DNA of 64,000 nt, taken from VRUE01 sp963697695 (GTDB taxonomy: Bacteria > Actinomycetota > Thermoleophilia > Solirubrobacterales > 70-9). The position numbers were made by a program, and so were the translations under genes. The notes under the pieces were generated by a model that saw nothing but the letters and a program-made list of their open reading frames with translations, was not told the origin of the DNA and did not search any database. The DNA is taken from assembly GCA_963697695.1 (NCBI GenBank), contig OY969094.1:496001-560000 (forward strand). Direction: 5' to 3'. Below, one piece after another: positions 15,601-23,641 of the stretch (position 1 is its first letter; every line of letters begins with the position of its first letter).

Positions 15601-17463
15601 CTACCAGCCGAAACGGCGGCCGAGCAGGACGACGCCGCCGAGGGCGAGGCCGCCACTGGCGAGGCCGACGCCGAGCGGAGCCAGGGGCGAAGAGCCTTCG
15701 TCGTCGTCTGCACTTGCGAGCGGCAAGGGATCGGTCGCCGGCGGAGCAGTCGAGGATGCGTCGGGAGCGGCCTCTCCGCCCGTCCCGCCCGCCGCCGAGG
15801 GCGGGGTCGCGGGGGCGCCCAGCGCCGGTGGAGACGACGGAGCGGTGGGCTGCGGAGGGGATTCGAGACCTCCGGCGGACGGCGGTGCGGGAGAGGTTTC
15901 TGGGGGAGTCGTCGATTCCGGCGTCACCGCTTCGCTGCCGTCCACTTTGGGCGGGTTCGGATCCTGCGGAGGCGTGGCGACCGGAAAAGTCTTGCCGGCG
16001 ACAGCAACCATCACTTGCCCGGTCACCCAAACCGGGGTCTGGTCGCTGGAGGAGGAGTAGGTGTAGTGACCGTCCCCATCCTGGTGCTGGGCGAGGTAGT
16101 CGAGGGCGCTCTTGCCCCCGGCGCGCACAGAGCCGGGATCGGCTCCCGCGGCGAGGATCCCCTGGACCGCCCAGGCGGTCGACTGGGTGTTGACGCCGCC
16201 GGAGCCGCCGAGGGCGAAGCCACCTCCGGGCCGCTGGCTCTTGCGCAAGAAAGCGAGTCCGCGCGCAGCGGCTTTCGATCCTGCCAACGCCTGCATCGCC
16301 GCCCCCGTCACATCGGCGTTGCTGGAAGCGCCAGGGGTGTCCCCCCAGCCGCCGTCCTCGTTCTGCGCCTCGCGGAGCCAGGACAGAGTCTTGTCGAGTC
16401 CGCCAGTGGCCCCGGCGGCGCGCAGGGCGAGCACTGCGAACGACGTCGTGCCGGGCCAGCCCTCGAAGGAACCATCTTTGCGGCGGCGTTTGAGCAGGTC
16501 GGCGACGAGATTGCGGCCGGAGAAAGAGCGCGGATCGACCCCGGTTCCTTCGAGCGCGACGATGGTGCGGGCGATGTCTCCCGCGCTACTCACTTCGCCG
16601 ACGCTGGCGCGAAGGAAGTCGACCGGCGTTTTGCCGAAGCGGGCGACGTCGAGCGGGTTGCGGTTGGTCGCCTCCAGCCCCAGCATCGCCCAGCCGGTCA
16701 TCGCGGCACTCGAGTCGTCTCCCGAAGACGTTCCAAAGCCGCCATCCTCGTTCTGCACCGATTCCAGCCAGCTCGCCGCGCGATCCGTCGCCGCCGCTCC
16801 GGCAGGCGCCGGTACGAACGCCGGCAGCACGAAGGCAAGGAGCATCGCGGCCGCGACGGCAGGCGTGCGCCATTCGAAGCGCTCGCGGAAGCGAGTCAGC
16901 ATCCGCACCATCGCCGGGCCCGCGACCAGGGCGAGGACGACGTTGCCGATCGCGTGCGCAGCGTCGAAGGGCAGAGCGCGGGACTGCAGCACCAGGAAGC
17001 GCTCAAGCGAGAGATCCCCACCGTAGGTCGCCATCAGAGAGAAGTTCAGCAGGACTCCGTACGCAATGCCAGCGAAGCCGCAAGTTGCCGCAAGGGTCAG
17101 CCGGCCGGCGTTGCGCCAGCCCAGCGCCAGCAGGGCGCCTAGAACCCCGCAGAGGCCCCAGCCGGCCATCTGCCAGGGAGTCCACGGTCCCTGGCCGAAC
17201 CAGAAGTTGGAGACGAGGGCGGTCAGAGCCCCGACCGCGAAGCCGGGAGCCGCGCCGAGTGCGAAGCCGGCGAAGACGACGATGTCGGTGGTCGGCTTGA
17301 CGTTGGGGAAGGCGGCGAAGGCGATGCGGCCGGCGATCGCCAGGGCGGCGAGCGCGGCCACCAGCGCCACCACCTGCGACGGCGGCCGTGAGCGCTCGTA
17401 CCAGGCGAAGCCGCCGAGCAGGACGGCGCCGAGGATGAGGAAGCTGGCCACCTCCCAGCTCAT
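15601..17463 (-). CDS. ECF S-component-like membrane protein fused to an extracellular alpha/alpha-toroid domain
   Basis: A 620-residue fusion. Residues 1-215 form about seven membrane helices resembling an ECF transporter substrate-binding S component (TTDIVVFAGFALGAAPGFAV and an FFG-like NFWFGQGPWTPWQMAGWG segment). Residues 225-480 are five prenyltransferase/squalene-cyclase-type repeats with QNEDGGFG, QNEDGGWGD and related motifs, the fold also used by the alpha domain of intrinsic factor and transcobalamin. A Pro/Ser/Thr-rich stalk (485-590) leads to a last membrane helix (about 592-613). The toroid should therefore sit outside the cell, tethered at both ends. Being last in a B12-riboswitch operon, it most likely recognises cobalamin; the substrate is inferred from context. 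Confidence 0.85.
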   Translation of the reverse strand: MSWEVASFLILGAVLLGGFAWYERSRPPSQVVALVAALAALAIAGRIAFAAFPNVKPTTDIVVFAGFALGAAPGFAVGALTALVSNFWFGQGPWTPWQMAGWGLCGVLGALLALGWRNAGRLTLAATCGFAGIAYGVLLNFSLMATYGGDLSLERFLVLQSRALPFDAAHAIGNVVLALVAGPAMVRMLTRFRERFEWRTPAVAAAMLLAFVLPAFVPAPAGAAATDRAASWLESVQNEDGGFGTSSGDDSSAAMTGWAMLGLEATNRNPLDVARFGKTPVDFLRASVGEVSSAGDIARTIVALEGTGVDPRSFSGRNLVADLLKRRRKDGSFEGWPGTTSFAVLALRAAGATGGLDKTLSWLREAQNEDGGWGDTPGASSNADVTGAAMQALAGSKAAARGLAFLRKSQRPGGGFALGGSGGVNTQSTAWAVQGILAAGADPGSVRAGGKSALDYLAQHQDGDGHYTYSSSSDQTPVWVTGQVMVAVAGKTFPVATPPQDPNPPKVDGSEAVTPESTTPPETSPAPPSAGGLESPPQPTAPSSPPALGAPATPPSAAGGTGGEAAPDASSTAPPATDPLPLASADDDEGSSPLAPLGVGLASGGLALGGVVLLGRRFGW

Positions 17464-19169
17464 CTGGCCTCCTCCCCCGCACTCCGGAGCAGCGCAGCAC
17501 CCTGCTCCGGCGTGACGATGCCGGGCCGATCGAGCACGCGGGCGACCTCGGTGGCGAAGTACCAGCCGCCCGAGAGCACCTCGGCCGAAGGCCCGTCGGC
17601 GATGACCACGCCGTCTCCGAGCAGCACGACCCTCTCGGCAAAACCCGCGGCGAACTCGACGTCATGCGTAGCAACCACGACACCGGCTCCCTTCTCAGCG
17701 AGCCCACCAACCAGCTCGACTAGATCGCCCTTGAGGGCACGATCCATCCCCCGAGTCGGCTCATCCAGGGCAATTAGCCCCGGCGGCTCCTCACCGTCCA
17801 TCCTTCCCGCCAGGGCAATCGCCAGCGCCAGCCGCTGCCTCTCCCCTCCCGAGAGATCTCGTGGATCGGCGTCTACCGCGTGCTCGAGCCCTACGACCCG
17901 TAGTGCCGCCAGCCCCTCATCGCCCGGCAGCTCGTCGCCGACCCGCTCCCTCACCAGGTAGTCGCTCGGGTTCTGCGTCAGCAACGCGATCTCCCCTGGT
18001 GTTTCGATCTTGCCCCGCACCGGATCCACCAGCCCCGCAGCTGCTCGCAGCAGGGTGCTCTTGCCGGCGCCGTTGCGGCCCATCAGGGCGACTCTCTCTC
18101 CGCGCTCAACCTTGAGCTCTACTCCCCGGAGAACATCGCTCACGGCCTCGTCCCTAGCCAGCTCTACCCACAAACCCTTCGCGTCGACCACCGCGGCGAC
18201 GGGGGAGCGGGACCCCCTCCGAACGGCTTGTACTTTTTCGGCGTTCCCTCCACTGCCAGCCGCCGACTCTCCACCGAAAAAGTTGAGAGAGGAGGGGGTT
18301 CCGCTCCCCCTGCTCCCATGCTCGGCAGCCACGAGCGTTCGGCGAGCATCGCGAACTCCGACGGGGAGAGGGTCGATGCCGGCCAGGGAGAAGAGGCGGG
18401 CCGCTGGAGTCTCCAGAGCGATGTCGTGGTCTTTTGCCCAGGCGAGGAAATCGCGGGGGGCGCCATCGAAGGAGATCGAGGCCGAGGCCATCGCAATGAC
18501 GCGATCGGCTGCGGCGAGGCAGCGCTCGAGACGATGCTCGGCAAGCAGGATCGTGACGCCCCACTCCTCGTTAAGGCGACGGAGGAGCCAGACCAACTCG
18601 TCGCCCGCCACTGGGTCGAGCTGAGAGGTCGGCTCGTCGAGAAGGACTAGCTGCGGGCGGGTGACTAGGGCGGCAGCCAAGGCAACACGCTGCAACTCGC
18701 CACCGGAGAGAGTGTCGACGGTTCGGTCCAGCAGCTGCGGGATGGCGAGCGCAAGTGCCACCTCCTCGACTGCGCGAGCGCGTGATGAAGGTGGGTCTCC
18801 GCGCATCTCCAAAGGGAGCTCTATCTCCGCCGCGACGGTGGTTGAGACGACTTGAGTCTCGGGGTCTTGGGCTACGTATCCGACGACGGCTGCCAAGTCG
18901 CCCGGGCCTGAAGAGATCGCGTTTAGGCCAGCCACCTCAACCGTGCCGGAGATCTCGCCGCCGTGGAAGTGTGGGACCAGGCCGCAGGCGGCGCGGAGGA
19001 GGGTCGACTTGCCGCAGGCGGAGCGGCCGGCCAGGAGGGCGAACTCGCCGGGGGCGAGTTGCACGGAGACGTCGGCGAGAGCGGGTTGTGAAGCGTTGGG
19101 GTAGCTGTAGGTCAGCCCCTCGATTGCTAGAGCAGGCGCGGTTCGAGACGAGGTCGCCAGGTCAGACAT
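17460..19169 (-). CDS. ecfA: ECF transporter double ATPase (EcfA-EcfA' fusion)
   Basis: Two ABC ATPase domains in one 569-residue chain energise the ECF module. Domain 1: Walker A GRSACGKST (48-56), signature LSGGELQR (154-161), Walker B LVLLDEPTSQLD. Domain 2: Walker A GRNGAGKST (364-372), signature LSGGERQR, Walker B LIALDEPTRGMD. The Q-loops VAQDPETQ and LTQNPSDYL are both intact. The linker (about residues 287-323) is encoded by a palindromic repeat of the type found at 1034-1137, kept in frame. It overlaps ecfT by 8 nt and the S-component gene by ATGA. Confidence 0.93.
   Translation of the reverse strand: MSDLATSSRTAPALAIEGLTYSYPNASQPALADVSVQLAPGEFALLAGRSACGKSTLLRAACGLVPHFHGGEISGTVEVAGLNAISSGPGDLAAVVGYVAQDPETQVVSTTVAAEIELPLEMRGDPPSSRARAVEEVALALAIPQLLDRTVDTLSGGELQRVALAAALVTRPQLVLLDEPTSQLDPVAGDELVWLLRRLNEEWGVTILLAEHRLERCLAAADRVIAMASASISFDGAPRDFLAWAKDHDIALETPAARLFSLAGIDPLPVGVRDARRTLVAAEHGSRGSGTPSSLNFFGGESAAGSGGNAEKVQAVRRGSRSPVAAVVDAKGLWVELARDEAVSDVLRGVELKVERGERVALMGRNGAGKSTLLRAAAGLVDPVRGKIETPGEIALLTQNPSDYLVRERVGDELPGDEGLAALRVVGLEHAVDADPRDLSGGERQRLALAIALAGRMDGEEPPGLIALDEPTRGMDRALKGDLVELVGGLAEKGAGVVVATHDVEFAAGFAERVVLLGDGVVIADGPSAEVLSGGWYFATEVARVLDRPGIVTPEQGAALLRSAGEEAR
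18201..18310. repeat. Palindromic repeat element, copy 2 (in frame inside ecfA)
   Basis: An inverted repeat with outer arms GGGGGAGCGG and CCGCTCCCCC, inner arms CCCCCTC/GAGGGGG and core arms CTTTTTCGG/CCGAAAAAG, sharing CGGCTTGTACTTTTTCGGCG, GCCAGCCG and CCACCGAAAAAGTTGAG with the copy at 1034-1137. It encodes the linker peptide between the two ATPase domains (including PSSLNFFGGES) without breaking the frame. This is the style of palindromic elements known to lodge inside genes, such as the Rickettsia palindromic elements, but the sequence is unrelated as far as I can see. Confidence 0.8.
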
Positions 19170-20067
19170 GTCTCGGCTCCGTTCGGATGGAGGTGCGACG
19201 GGCTTTTGGTCGCAGCGGGACGAAGCCGCCGAGGGCGATCAGGGCGGCGACCAGCAGCGTCTCGGCACCGGTGTCGACGGTGACCGATGGGTAGGCATCG
19301 AAACCGCCGGCGCCGAGCGCCAGGCCGACGATTGCGACGGCGAGGAGGAGGGCACCGGCCAGGTAGAAGCGCTCGTCGTAGCGGGAACGTGAGCGGCGGC
19401 GGCGCAACCGGGGCGCGTCAAGCGAGTAGCCGCGCAGCTCCAGGGTCGCAGCGGCGTCGACGGCGCGGTCGAGCGAGCCGGCCAGGAGGCGTCGGGCCAG
19501 GGGTGCTCGCCCGACCGGAGCGGCGGCCGGCCCCCGCAGGCGGGCCGCGTCGCGCAGGCGGGCGGCATCAGCCGCAGTCACCGGAACGAGCCGGGAGACC
19601 AGCGTCGCGGTCAGCGCCGAGCGTCCGGCGAAGGGCCGCAGGGCGCGGAGGACTCGGTCGGGATCGACGCAGGCGGAGTAGACGCCGAAGGCGATCATCA
19701 CGACGACAGCGCGCAGGCCGAAGACGGCACCGTCGGCGATCGCCTCCGCGGTCACTTCGACCTGGCCCAGCAGCGGCCAGTCGCCGAGCCGAGCCAGCAC
19801 CGTTTCGCCGCGGCTGACGACGAGGGCGTTGACGACGACGATCGGCAGCGCGATGAGAAGACCGAGCTTGATCGAGGCGCGGACCGCCTTCCCAGCTCCC
19901 GCCAGTCCTCCCGCGAGCGCAGCCGCGACCCCGGCCGCCGCAAGGACGATGGGGCTCGAGTAGGCGAACCCGACGAACGCGATCGCGCCGAGATATGCGA
20001 CAGCCGCAGCCGGCGATGCCCCCTGCAGGGGCCCTGGCCTCGGGGTGTAGGCGAACGGGGACCTCAT
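19162..20067 (-). CDS. ecfT: EcfT, energy-coupling factor transmembrane protein
   Basis: Membrane scaffold that couples the double ATPase to an S component. The 301-residue protein has N-terminal helices (VAYLGAIAFVGFAYSSPIVLAA), a long cytoplasmic helical region carrying the two EcfT Ala/x-Arg-Gly coupling motifs (ARLRG and ELRGYS, about residues 170-215) and a C-terminal helix pair. The start overlaps the upstream lipoprotein gene by ATGA. A single EcfT/EcfA set next to a fused S component suggests a dedicated (group I) transporter rather than a shared module. Confidence 0.9.
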   Translation of the reverse strand: MRSPFAYTPRPGPLQGASPAAAVAYLGAIAFVGFAYSSPIVLAAAGVAAALAGGLAGAGKAVRASIKLGLLIALPIVVVNALVVSRGETVLARLGDWPLLGQVEVTAEAIADGAVFGLRAVVVMIAFGVYSACVDPDRVLRALRPFAGRSALTATLVSRLVPVTAADAARLRDAARLRGPAAAPVGRAPLARRLLAGSLDRAVDAAATLELRGYSLDAPRLRRRRSRSRYDERFYLAGALLLAVAIVGLALGAGGFDAYPSVTVDTGAETLLVAALIALGGFVPLRPKARRTSIRTEPRHV

Positions 20068-20981
20068 CGGACCGGCAGGGGCGTCTCCTTTCCGCCTTCG
20101 ACGGCAACCGCATAGCGGTCGCGCAGATGCGCGCGGTCAAGCAGGCCGGCCGCTGCCTCGACGCCGGCCGCGGTGGCCCCGGTGACAAGCCAGACCGGCG
20201 GCTCGTCGAAGCGGCGCGTCGCTGCCACCAGGCCCGCCTCGGGGCCGAACCTCCGGTTTGCCTCGCCGTCTTCCCCCAGTCCTTCGAGCACGTAGCCATC
20301 TCCGCGCTGCTCGAACTCGGCGAAGACGCCGCTCTCCTCCAGCCCGCCCTCGACCTGAGCGGCTGCAGGATCCTCGCGGACCCTCGCCCAGCGCCCGACG
20401 AGCACCCTGATTGCGTCATCCGGTGACCCCGAAGCCAATTGCACCCCTGCCCGGCGCAGGCTGGAACCGGCACTCGCGCAGGCCGAGCCGCCACCACGGC
20501 ACTCGACGACGACCGGGTGCCGACGCCCGTCGTAGCCGTCGAGGAACGGCTGCGGCCAGGAACCGACTACCGCCGGCACCCGCATCGCCGCGCTCCAGTC
20601 GCGGTAGTCCCACCAAATCGCCTCGCCGCCGTGCAGTCGGTAGTCGGCTGCGCCCACGGTCGCCTCCACCCCGTTGACGTAGAAGAGCCAGTCGGAGGAG
20701 CGGCCGAAGCGCTCTTCCGCCTCAACGCCGTCGATCGCCTGCACGAAGCCGCCGCCGTAACGGGTCGAGATATCGGCGCTGCGTTCGAGCACCCGCATCA
20801 CCGTGTCGGACTCCGAGGCGTCGTCGATCGTGCGGTCGAGCATCGGCACCGCCCCGTACTCCCGCGTCACGGTCAGCTCGACGCTGCCGACGTCCTCGCC
20901 CGGGCCAAGGCCGCAGCCGGCGGCTGCGAACGCCACTGCAAGCAGCGCGATCGCAACCGCCGTGCCGCGGCAGCGCCTCAT
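20064..20981 (-). CDS. Surface lipoprotein with a transcobalamin-C-terminal-like (DUF4430) domain
   Basis: Predicted lipoprotein of 305 residues. The signal peptide ends in the lipobox FAAAGC with Cys23, so the protein should be tethered to the outer face of the membrane. Residues about 33-145 fit the DUF4430 pattern: a first beta strand, VMRVLERSADISTRYGGGFV, IDGVEAEERFG, then SSDWLFYVNGVEATVGAADY and HGGEAIWWDYRDW. Intrinsic factor and transcobalamin carry this fold as their C-terminal B12-binding domain. About 150 further residues have no clear family. I choose the start (MRRCRGTAVAI) that gives the ATGA overlap with the previous gene. Role in cobalamin capture is inferred from family and operon. 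Confidence 0.85.
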   Translation of the reverse strand: MRRCRGTAVAIALLAVAFAAAGCGLGPGEDVGSVELTVTREYGAVPMLDRTIDDASESDTVMRVLERSADISTRYGGGFVQAIDGVEAEERFGRSSDWLFYVNGVEATVGAADYRLHGGEAIWWDYRDWSAAMRVPAVVGSWPQPFLDGYDGRRHPVVVECRGGGSACASAGSSLRRAGVQLASGSPDDAIRVLVGRWARVREDPAAAQVEGGLEESGVFAEFEQRGDGYVLEGLGEDGEANRRFGPEAGLVAATRRFDEPPVWLVTGATAAGVEAAAGLLDRAHLRDRYAVAVEGGKETPLPVR

Positions 20982-21736
20982 GTAACCGGACACTTACCCC
21001 CGACGCAGAGGGTGACGAACTCACTATCGGGGATGTCCTTGCCGCGCTTCGCCGTCAGATCCGCCACCGTCGGCACCGGCCCGCCAAGGGTGACCGTTGC
21101 GTGACCGCTCGCATCGGTCGGTCCGGAGGCGCCCGTCACGGTCACACCCGAGGCCGGCTTCCGCCTGCCTTTGTCGTCGTAGGCGAAGACGGTGACCTGG
21201 AAGGGCTGACCGGCGTCCACCCTCGCCGGCGAGCTCAGCGACAGCTCCTTCGGATAGGGGAACCCCGCCAGAGCCCAGAGCACCTCGTCGCCGGGACGGA
21301 CCTTCACCATTTCGCCGCCGAGTTCGGGGTTCTTGTGGTTCACCTTCAGATACCAGGAGGCGGCCTTACCGGCGATCGAGCCACCCACCCCGCAGATGCC
21401 CAAGCCGAAGTCGAAGGCGTCGGTGATCAGCAGCGGCCGCAGGGCCGCCGTCGATTTTGCGGCTTGACCGAGCAGCCCCAGCGCGGTCGCACCTTTGATC
21501 GCCACCGATTTGCCGCTACCCCCGGTACCTGCTCCGAAGCAGTTGGCTTTGGGGCTGGTCTTGAGCGAGGTGGTGCCGGTGCTGAGCGTCTGTTCGGAGA
21601 GGATCTTGCCCCCTTTGCCGACGACCCGAAGGTCGGCGGAGACGCCTTTGGCCGCCGCACTCGCGGCAAACGAGACCGAGAGGGCGAAAACCAGCGCGCA
21701 CGCAGTGACCAGCCGGGATGAAACGAGTCTTGGCAT
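20978..21736 (-). CDS. Secreted DUF4430-like protein, first gene of the B12 operon
   Basis: About 252 residues with a signal peptide (MPRLVSSRLVTACALVFALS to about ASAAAKG). Residues 30-160 resemble a DUF4430 domain (ADLRVVGKGGKILSEQTL, GLGICGVGGSIAGKAASWYL, KVNHKNPELGGEMVKVRPGD, EVLWALAG). A C-terminal Ig-like beta region follows (FQVTVFAYDDKGRRKPASGV). I choose this ATG because AGGAAAGGG precedes it at the right distance; an in-frame ATG at 21766 lies at the end of the riboswitch. No lipobox or membrane anchor is visible, so it may be released or bound to the wall. Role in B12 binding is inferred. Confidence 0.8.
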   Translation of the reverse strand: MPRLVSSRLVTACALVFALSVSFAASAAAKGVSADLRVVGKGGKILSEQTLSTGTTSLKTSPKANCFGAGTGGSGKSVAIKGATALGLLGQAAKSTAALRPLLITDAFDFGLGICGVGGSIAGKAASWYLKVNHKNPELGGEMVKVRPGDEVLWALAGFPYPKELSLSSPARVDAGQPFQVTVFAYDDKGRRKPASGVTVTGASGPTDASGHATVTLGGPVPTVADLTAKRGKDIPDSEFVTLCVGGKCPVT

Positions 21737-21743
21737 TGAAGCC

Positions 21744-21935
21744 ACCCTTTCCTCGAGGGTTGTCATGGCTGGCCGGGGACAGGTCTCCTGGCTTCCGGGG
21801 TGGTCAGCCGCACCTTCCCGGAGGGTCTGTGTCGCCCCCAGTGGCTGGCGCGTCAGGCGCCGGCGGCTTCTCGTCCCGGTCACAGTGGCGGGACCGCGCC
21901 GGTTCTTCACCGGACTTCCCTTGACCACCGACCGT
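21744..21935 (-). promoter_or_regulatory. Cobalamin riboswitch with a Shine-Dalgarno-sequestering hairpin
   Basis: On the minus strand the leader has the conserved cobalamin-riboswitch blocks in order: GGTGAAGAACCGGCGCGGTC (near 21911-21892), CCGCCACTGTGACCGG, and the B12 box AAGCCAGGAGACC (21794-21782). Immediately downstream ACCCT and AGGGT (21760-21756 and 21748-21744) can pair around GAGGA, the ribosome-binding site of the first gene. That arrangement suggests translational control, with cobalamin turning the import operon off. Confidence 0.93.
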
Positions 21936-22090
21936 ATTAACGCGCGAGTCTATCCGCTGCCGCCTCCGCCCGGTCATAGCTCTCCGAGTTGCGAACCCGA
22001 CTGTGTACTTTCGTCCACACTGCTTTGCCGCCCAGAAGGCCGAGGCTAGGCTCGCCGCCGCAACGCTCGTCCTATCGGGAGGGAGAAAAG

Positions 22091-22780
22091 ATGAGGCAGG
22101 GAATCCGGTGGCCGTCCCCAGCGCTCGTACTTGCGACGGCAGCGCTGTTCATCGCGCTCGGCGGCACGGTGTACGCAGCGAAGAAGATCAACGGCAAGGC
22201 GATCAAGGTGAAGTCGCTGCCGGGCAACAGGCTGAAGGTCGGCTCGGTCCCGGCCAACCGCTTGAAGCCCGGCGCGTTGCAGGTGGCGACGCAGTCGGCC
22301 GGTCCGATCACCGGCGCTGAAATCGACGAGCTGAGCCTGGGCCAGGTCCCCCACGCTGCCCACGCCGAAAGCGCCGATACGGCCAGGACCGCGGTCGACG
22401 CACAGACGGCGCTGAATGCCGTCAACGCGGTCAATGCCGCCAAAGTCAACGGCCACAGCGCCGGCTGCCTGCCGGGTACCCAGCTCTTCGCCGGCGCCTG
22501 CTGGCAGAGCTCGGCAAACGAAACGGCGCTGACCGCGTCGGCTTCCGCCGCCTCGTGCGCGGTACAGGGCGGGACCCTGCCCGAGGCGCTTCAGCTCGCT
22601 GCCTTCTCGCAGCTACCGAGCGTGACCCTCGCCGGAGGAGATGAGTGGTCGAGTGATGTCACAAACATGACCGCAGTCGATGCTTTTGCTGTTGTGACTG
22701 TCTCCTCTGCTGGAAACGTCAACTTTGTTGGCTCATCCAGCACCAGAAAATTCCGCTGCGTGATCCCGATCGTTACCTGA
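22091..22780 (+). CDS. Secreted repeat-containing protein of unknown function
   Basis: A 229-residue exported protein with a good ribosome site (GGGAG) before the ATG. The signal peptide runs to about residue 30 (ALVLATAALFIALGGTVYAA). It is followed by short repeats (KSLPGNRLKVGSV then PANRLKPGAL) and Ala/Asn-rich heptad-like stretches (ADTARTAVDAQTALNAVNAV). A C-terminal globular part has three Cys and ends KFRCVIPIVT. Proteins starting with ALFIALGGT..A are frequent in Thermoleophilia genomes. Function unknown; surface location is likely. It is divergent from the riboswitch leader. Confidence 0.8.
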   Translation: MRQGIRWPSPALVLATAALFIALGGTVYAAKKINGKAIKVKSLPGNRLKVGSVPANRLKPGALQVATQSAGPITGAEIDELSLGQVPHAAHAESADTARTAVDAQTALNAVNAVNAAKVNGHSAGCLPGTQLFAGACWQSSANETALTASASAASCAVQGGTLPEALQLAAFSQLPSVTLAGGDEWSSDVTNMTAVDAFAVVTVSSAGNVNFVGSSSTRKFRCVIPIVT

Positions 22781-22809
22781 AGCTCGCCGCTGGATAGCGG
22801 CAGCTCTGT

Positions 22810-23517
22810 CTAAACCTCGACCAAGCCGCACTCGAGCGCGTACTGCACGAGTTCGGCGCGGCTCGAGAGTCCCAGCTTCTGCTGGATGTGCGCACGGTGG
22901 CTCTCCACCGTGCGCACGCTGATGAAGAGCTGTTCGGCTGCCTCTGCGTTGGTGTACCCGAGCGCGATCAGGCGCAGGACACTCTGCTCGCGCTCGCTCA
23001 GCTCGTCCGCCGAGCGCGACTTGGCGCCGGCCGCGAGCCGGGCACCCAGTGCCGGCTGCAGGTAGATCGCCCCCGCCGCCGCGCTGCGCACCGCCTGCAC
23101 CAGCTCGGCGTCGGCGGCGTCCTTCAGCACGTACCCGCGCACTCCCGCCTGCAGCGCGCGCCGGGCAAAGGCGGGCTCGTTCTGCATCGTCAGGACAACG
23201 ATCTCGGTGTCCGGCGAGGCCTCGCGGATATCCGGGATCGCGTCGAGGCTGGAGCGTCCCGGCATGTTGAGGTCGAGGATCAGCACGGTCGGCTTGTGCC
23301 CTCGGGCGAAGCGAACCGCCGCGTCGGCGTCGCCGGCCTCGGCCACCACGTCGAAGCCCGGCTCCGAGTCGAGCAGCATCCGCAGGGCGCTGCGCACCAC
23401 CGTGTGATCGTCGACGAGAACGATCGTCGTCTCCCGGTCCTCGGGTGAGGCTGTGGCTGACGAAGCGGCCTGTGGACTCGTACGCGCGGAGCTGCCAAGC
23501 GAGCTCATGACACTCAT
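22810..23517 (-). CDS. NarL/FixJ-family response regulator
   Basis: A 235-residue regulator with a receiver domain at about 30-150 (DD at 36-37, phospho-acceptor Asp82 in LILDLNMPG, Lys in YVLKDAADAEL) and a LuxR-type HTH at the C-terminus (LSEREQSVLRLIALGYTNAE, then ISVRTVESHRAHIQQKLGL). It is divergent from a GAF-domain histidine kinase of the matching HisKA_3 type, so the two are most likely a pair. The first 28 residues are Ser/Ala-rich and poorly conserved, so the true start may be a little downstream. Confidence 0.92.
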   Translation of the reverse strand: MSVMSSLGSSARTSPQAASSATASPEDRETTIVLVDDHTVVRSALRMLLDSEPGFDVVAEAGDADAAVRFARGHKPTVLILDLNMPGRSSLDAIPDIREASPDTEIVVLTMQNEPAFARRALQAGVRGYVLKDAADAELVQAVRSAAAGAIYLQPALGARLAAGAKSRSADELSEREQSVLRLIALGYTNAEAAEQLFISVRTVESHRAHIQQKLGLSSRAELVQYALECGLVEV

Positions 23518-23641
23518 CTAACCCTCTCCGTGGCCTTTCGCCATCGGTGTTTTCCCGCGACCTTCATTACATCAGTGAAGTTTGAGCATCGGGTATGCAA
23601 AGGGTAGGATTACTCAGGCGGATTGCTCGGAGGTGGAGAAC

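Noticed and set aside
16015..17142. Long plus-strand frames opposite the S-component/toroid gene
   Set aside because: Low-complexity Arg/Gly-rich products without initiation sites; the minus-strand gene has clear domains and couples to its neighbours.
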